A stretch of DNA of 64,000 bases from positions 1-64,000 of the forward strand of contig NZ_JADEYC010000023.1 of the NCBI RefSeq assembly GCF_015209505.1, written 5' to 3'. The position numbers and the translations under genes were made by a program. Source of the DNA: Saccharopolyspora montiporae (lineage in GTDB: Bacteria > Actinomycetota > Actinomycetes > Mycobacteriales > Pseudonocardiaceae). Shown in pieces: positions 60,373 through 64,000 of this stretch. The notes below the pieces were generated by a model. It was not told where the DNA came from and searched no databases. It saw only the letters and a list, made by a program, of their open reading frames with translations. Numbering within the stretch: position 1 is the first letter of the stretch; each line of letters opens with the position of its first letter.

Positions 60373-61322
60373 CGCGCTGCGGACCTCACCTTCGGGTTGG
60401 TGGCCAGACTGACGATGTCGGCCAGCAGGTTCACGACGATGTAGACGGCGGCGATGGCCAGGGTCAGCGTCTGCACGACCGGCAGGTCGCGGTTGTTGAC
60501 CGCATCGACCAGCGCGAAGCCGATTCCCGGGAACCGGAACAGGAATTCGACCAGCACCACGCCGCCGGCCAGCCACGCCAGCTGCAGCGCGATCACCTGC
60601 GCGACGGGTCCGATCGCGTTGGGCAGGGCGTGCCGGGCGATCACGGTGCGCTCGGGCAGGCCCTTGAGCCGCGCCTGCTGCACGTACTCGCTCTCCAGCA
60701 CCTCGATCATCGTGGCGCGCATGATGCGCACGATGTACGGCGAGACGGCGAGCACCATCGTTGCGGTGGGCAGGATCAGCTGCACCGGATCGCTCCACGC
60801 GGAGTCGGATCCGGTCATCACGAACACCGCGGGCAGCAGGTTGAGCATGCCGGTGGAGAAGATCAGCACCAGCACGATGCCGACCACGAACTCCGGAAGC
60901 GAGGCCAGCACCAGGCTCAGCACCGAGGTGGTGTGGTCGAACGCGGTGTCCCGGCGCAGCGCCGAGTAGGTGCCGACGATGATGGACAGCGGCACGCTGA
61001 TCGCGGTGGCGCACAGCATCAGCGCCACCGAGTTGTTCAGCCGCGAGCCGAGCAGTTCGGTCACCGGCATGCCGCTGGCGTAGGACTCGCCGAGGTCGAG
61101 CTGGAACATGTTGCCCAGCCAGGAGAAGTACTGCACCCAGATCGGATCGTCCAGGTGCAGCTGATCGCGCAGCGCGGCGAGTCGTTCCGGGGTGGCCTCC
61201 TTGCCGAGGATGGCGCGGGCCGCGTCCCCGGGCAGCGCCTGCGTGGCCAGGAAGACCACGACGGATACGGCCCAGAGGATCACCAGGCCGAGCAGGATTC
61301 GCTTGACCAGCAATCGAGTCAT
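60369..61322 (-). CDS. Peptide ABC transporter permease DppB type
   Basis: A 317-residue permease with the DppB hallmarks: ILLGLVILWAVSVVVFLATQ at the N terminus, then LPGDAARAILGKEATPERLA in the large external loop and the EAA loop EYVQQARLKGLPERTVIARH. Six helices. It starts at ATG 61322, 14 bp after the binding-protein gene, and its stop overlaps the next permease start. Confidence 0.92.
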   Translation of the reverse strand: MTRLLVKRILLGLVILWAVSVVVFLATQALPGDAARAILGKEATPERLAALRDQLHLDDPIWVQYFSWLGNMFQLDLGESYASGMPVTELLGSRLNNSVALMLCATAISVPLSIIVGTYSALRRDTAFDHTTSVLSLVLASLPEFVVGIVLVLIFSTGMLNLLPAVFVMTGSDSAWSDPVQLILPTATMVLAVSPYIVRIMRATMIEVLESEYVQQARLKGLPERTVIARHALPNAIGPVAQVIALQLAWLAGGVVLVEFLFRFPGIGFALVDAVNNRDLPVVQTLTLAIAAVYIVVNLLADIVSLATNPKVRSAAR

Positions 61323-61335
61323 CGGTGCACCGTCC

Positions 61336-62925
61336 TCACTGCGCCAGCCAGGCGTGTCGGAATCCGTAGGAGTTCAGCGGAATGCCGCTGCGATCCGGTT
61401 CGAGCCCGACCAGCCGCACGCTGTGCGCGTCCAGCTGGTTCGGGAAACCCCAGATGATGTGTCCGCCGCTCTCCCACTCGATCCGCTGGGCGCGACCGAT
61501 CAGCTCGCGCCGCTCGTCCTCGTCGGTGGTGGCAGTGGCCCGGTGCACCAGGTCGGTGAATTCCGGGTGTTCCCAGTGGGTTTCGTTGTAGGCGGACTCC
61601 GGGAGACTGCCTTGGGCCGCTTGGGCGAGGAAGTTGCGGCTGAACCAGTAGTCCTGGGCGAAATCCCAGGACAGGTACATGTCGCCGAAGAACTCGCCGG
61701 TGTCCACCCGGCGGATCTGCACGGTGATCCCGGCGTCGGCGGCCTGCTGGGCGAAGACCTGGGCGGCCTCGACCACCCCCGCGGCCACCGGTGAGGTCAC
61801 GAGTTCCACGGTGAGGTTCTGCTTGCCCGCTTCGCGCAGCAGCTGCCGCGCCTTGCGCACATCGCGCTCGCGCTGCGGGATGTCCTGGGCGTAGAGCGGG
61901 TCGGTGGGCGAGTACAGGTCGTTGCCGACGCGTCCGTGCCCGCCGAGCACCTGCTGGATCATCTGCTGGCGGTCGACGACGAGCCGGAACGCCTGGCGCA
62001 CCCGGACGTCGTCGAACGGCGGCCGGTCCACCCGCATGGTGAACGGGATCCAGGAACCGGTCTCCGACTCCAGCAGCCGCAGGTTCGGGTCGGCCTCCAG
62101 CACGCGCAGCAGCCCGAGCGGGACCTGGTCGATGGCGTCGACCTGCCCGCCCAGCAGCGCGTTGATCCGCGCCGTGTCGTCCGGGAAGTCGACGATGACC
62201 AGCTCGTCGGCGTAGGGCAGCCCGTCCTCCCAGTAGCCGGGGTGGCGCACGAACACGCTCTGCTGACCGGGTTCGAAGCTGTCCAGCTTGAACGGGCCGG
62301 TACCGATCGGCCGGTCCGGGTCGTAGTCGGTGGGCACGATGCCGTTGGCGTATTCGGCGAGCTGCTCGGGCAGTGTGACGTCCGGTTCGGTCAGCGTCAG
62401 CCGGATCGTGCGCGGATCCAGCACCCGCATGCCGTCCCGGTCCAGCGCACCCAGGCCCTCGGCGCCGTTCTTCGGATCGGCCGGGTCGGTGATGCGCCGC
62501 AGCGAGTGCAGCACGTCCTCGGCGGTGAGCGGGCGCCCGTCGTGGAACTCGACGCCCTCGCGCAACCGGATCGTCCAGGTGCGCGCGCTGCCGTCGGACT
62601 CCGCGGACTCGGCCAGCGCGGGCTGCAGGCGGTACTCCTGGTCGTAGCGCAGCAGGGTGTCGTAGAGCTGGAAGATGCGGGCCTGGTCCGGATGCGTCAC
62701 GGGTGCGTGCGCGTCCAGGGTGTCCTTGCTGGAACCTCCGACGACCCCGGCCCGCAGCCGCCCCCCGTACTGCGGGGGACCGGACGGCACCGGTGCTTTC
62801 TGGACCGCGCCACCGGCGCATCCGGTGAGCGCAGTGCCCGCTCCGACCACGCCGGCGCCTGCCGCGGCGTACCGGAGGAAATCGCGACGACTCGGGCCTG
62901 AGTTCGCCTGCCCTGAGCTCGGCAT
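61336..62925 (-). CDS. Peptide-binding lipoprotein of the ABC transporter, Tat-exported
   Basis: A 529-residue extracytoplasmic solute-binding protein of the oligopeptide (SBP family 5) type. The N terminus has a twin-arginine motif SRRDFLRYAA and a lipobox LTGC, so it is probably folded before export and then lipid-anchored. The signature is LRLRE-like RTWTIRLREGVEFHDGRPLT, followed by RPIGTGPFKLDSFEPGQQ. ATG at 62925 has GGAGG 11 nt upstream. It is the first gene of the operon. Ligand could be a peptide, nickel complex or another compound. Confidence 0.92.
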   Translation of the reverse strand: MPSSGQANSGPSRRDFLRYAAAGAGVVGAGTALTGCAGGAVQKAPVPSGPPQYGGRLRAGVVGGSSKDTLDAHAPVTHPDQARIFQLYDTLLRYDQEYRLQPALAESAESDGSARTWTIRLREGVEFHDGRPLTAEDVLHSLRRITDPADPKNGAEGLGALDRDGMRVLDPRTIRLTLTEPDVTLPEQLAEYANGIVPTDYDPDRPIGTGPFKLDSFEPGQQSVFVRHPGYWEDGLPYADELVIVDFPDDTARINALLGGQVDAIDQVPLGLLRVLEADPNLRLLESETGSWIPFTMRVDRPPFDDVRVRQAFRLVVDRQQMIQQVLGGHGRVGNDLYSPTDPLYAQDIPQRERDVRKARQLLREAGKQNLTVELVTSPVAAGVVEAAQVFAQQAADAGITVQIRRVDTGEFFGDMYLSWDFAQDYWFSRNFLAQAAQGSLPESAYNETHWEHPEFTDLVHRATATTDEDERRELIGRAQRIEWESGGHIIWGFPNQLDAHSVRLVGLEPDRSGIPLNSYGFRHAWLAQ

Positions 62926-63065
62926 CTGCGCGGAAACCTCCCGTGTTGTGCGGGGCGTACCGCGTCCGGCCGGTTCGCAGCAGCGCCTCCGGCTGCTGAA
63001 CTGCGCGCCACAGCACGCGCGGCGAACGCCCCGCTCGCATTGCGTCTTCGCTGCGATTGATTGAT

Positions 63066-63088
63066 GAGTCAATCGAGTGCGTTGACTC
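63066..63088 (-). promoter_or_regulatory. Operator candidate overlapping the ABC operon -10 box
   Basis: GAGTCAA at 63066-63072 and TTGACTC at 63082-63088 form a perfect 7-bp inverted repeat with a 9-nt spacer, next to a second palindrome GATTGA-TGAG-TCAATC at 63059-63074. The repeat overlaps the predicted -10 hexamer, as a repressor site would. Confidence 0.55.
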
Positions 63089-63113
63089 TTACCGAAGGCT
63101 TTGGGCCTGTCAA
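63086..63113 (-). promoter_or_regulatory. Predicted sigma-A type promoter of the peptide ABC operon
   Basis: On the minus strand TTGACA (63108-63113) and TAAGAG (63086-63091) are 16 nt apart. The -35 is consensus; the -10 is weak. Transcription would begin near 63079, giving a leader of about 150 nt. Confidence 0.45.
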
Positions 63114-63415
63114 CCCGCCATATGCAGGCTCGATATGTCAAATGGTGTTGAGCTCGCCACGAGATCCGGGGCTGGGATCTTGCTACTTTCGCAACGATGG
63201 ATCGCACGTCGCAGCGGTGCTGGCCTGAGTGTTCGCCGCTGCGCGCGGGGGTGCGCAGGCCGGTGCGCGCTGGGTGAAAATGTGATGCGCCTCACCGTCG
63301 TGTTGGTGCGGTGGCGAACGAGGTCACATTGCGCGTGGGTGACCGGGTGGTCGCCCGGCGCACTCGCCGAACCGCGTGCCGGGCCCGGGCGCCGGCTGCG
63401 GCAGGATGGTCCGCC

Positions 63416-64000
63416 GTGTCGGTGCTGCGGAACACGGGTCTGGTGCACGCCCCGCCGGAGGTGGTGGCGGCCGCGCTGCGGCACACCGCGACGGCCGAGA
63501 CCGCCCTGGCGGCGGCCGGGGTGCGCGCCCGCGCCGCGGCCGGAACCGGGGAGCTGCTGGTGCCCGGCGACGAGCTGTCCTGGCGCGCCCGCATCGCCGG
63601 ACTGCCCGTGCCGCTGACCACCCGGGTGCTGCGCGCCGACACCACCGGCCTGTCCTCCGTCCTGGTGCGCGGCCCGCTGCCCGAGCTGGCGCACGACGGC
63701 CACCTCGTTGCGGCCGGTCCGCACACGCGGTTGACCGACGCGGTGTCCTGGCGCGCCCCGTTCGGCGGTCTCGGCAGGCTGGCCGACGCGGCCGTGGTGC
63801 GGCGGTTCGTGCTGCGGCTGCTGCGGTCCCGGGTTGCGGTGGTGCGCGAGCTGGCCGAGTCGTGGGCGCGGCGGCGGATCGTCGTCGGCGCCGCGATCGT
63901 GCGCGACGGGCGGCTGCTGGTGCAGCAGCGCGCGCGGCCCGCCGAGCTCGCCGGGCGCTGGGAGCTGCCCGGAGGCCGGGTCGAGGACGGCGAGGACGAG
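63416..64000 (+). CDS. SRPBCC-like domain fused to a NUDIX hydrolase, 3' partial
   Basis: The gene runs off the right edge; 195 codons are visible from GTG 63416. Residues 1-150 (starting SVLRNTGLVHAPPEVVAAAL) look like an SRPBCC ligand-binding fold with GHLVAAGPHTRLTDAVSWRA. From about residue 160 a NUDIX domain begins (RRIVVGAAIVRDGRLLVQQR, then GRWELPGGRVEDGEDE), entering the GX5E part of the Nudix box at the edge. NUDIX enzymes remove nucleoside diphosphate-linked or oxidised nucleotides. The fusion suggests a MutT-like protein with an added ligand domain. Confidence 0.78.
   Translation, partial: MSVLRNTGLVHAPPEVVAAALRHTATAETALAAAGVRARAAAGTGELLVPGDELSWRARIAGLPVPLTTRVLRADTTGLSSVLVRGPLPELAHDGHLVAAGPHTRLTDAVSWRAPFGGLGRLADAAVVRRFVLRLLRSRVAVVRELAESWARRRIVVGAAIVRDGRLLVQQRARPAELAGRWELPGGRVEDGEDE

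Larger units (their letters stand above)
62926..63415. other. Divergent promoter region between the ABC operon and the NUDIX gene
   Basis: The 490-bp gap holds the predicted promoter and operator of the ABC operon at 63059-63113. The rest, nearer the NUDIX gene, shows nothing I can support. Confidence 0.5.

Overview
The window is very GC-rich, uses many GTG starts, and carries genes for mycothiol metabolism (Mca), type VII secretion substrates, a PIN-PhoH protein, GuaB1 and a Rv1086-like cis-prenyltransferase. This points to a mycolata-related actinomycete of the order Pseudonocardiales. Saccharopolyspora or a close genus fits best, but that is inference from gene content; no marker RNA lies in the window.

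Much of the window follows the gene order I recall for Mycobacterium tuberculosis Rv1072 to Rv1112: Bax1-I protein, thiolase, SGNH hydrolase, cbs, pra, metB, greA, DUF4307, mca, small membrane protein, DUF255 thioredoxin-fold protein, hemolysin III, Z-prenyl synthase, phoH2, fum, glpX, DUF4245, xseB, xseA, Rv1109c-like, ispH, DUF6542, ychF. Local additions break this backbone: a yidC copy at the left edge, ilvA with hppD and an Lrp regulator (10.0-13.3 kb), two tandem secreted peptides (20.4-21.2 kb), guaB1, a DUF4288-like gene and ligB (23.3-26.8 kb), a ferredoxin-NADP reductase (28.4 kb), and a 15 kb insertion between the DUF6542 gene and ychF (36.4-50.8 kb).

The 15 kb insertion has two parts. 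The first is a sugar module: a secreted GH172 (DUF2961) hydrolase, a LacI repressor, a fucose/arabinose-type isomerase and an FGGY kinase. It reads as exo-hydrolysis, isomerisation, then phosphorylation of a pentose or deoxyhexose, with D-arabinose from actinobacterial arabinan an attractive candidate. The second is a DNA-repair module: RmuC, SbcD-SbcC, and an Ada/AlkA fusion with a separate Ogt.

From 52.1 to 56.3 kb lies a small accessory island: a MerR-like HTH protein, an 81-residue divergent protein, a recently duplicated pair of unknown proteins plus a third-copy remnant, then an EspC-like protein, a large Ala/Gly-rich WxG protein and a PsbP-like protein. No ESX core machinery is present, so these look like orphan type VII substrates. 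The right end has a hotdog thioesterase, a pterin dehydratase, a four-gene peptide ABC transporter with an operator over its predicted -10 box, and the start of a NUDIX fusion protein.

Convergent gene pairs are usually separated by strong hairpins. About ten genes lack a Shine-Dalgarno sequence and instead have a TANNNT box 6-8 nt before the start codon, as expected for leaderless mRNAs. I saw no rRNA, tRNA, CRISPR array, insertion sequence or replication origin.
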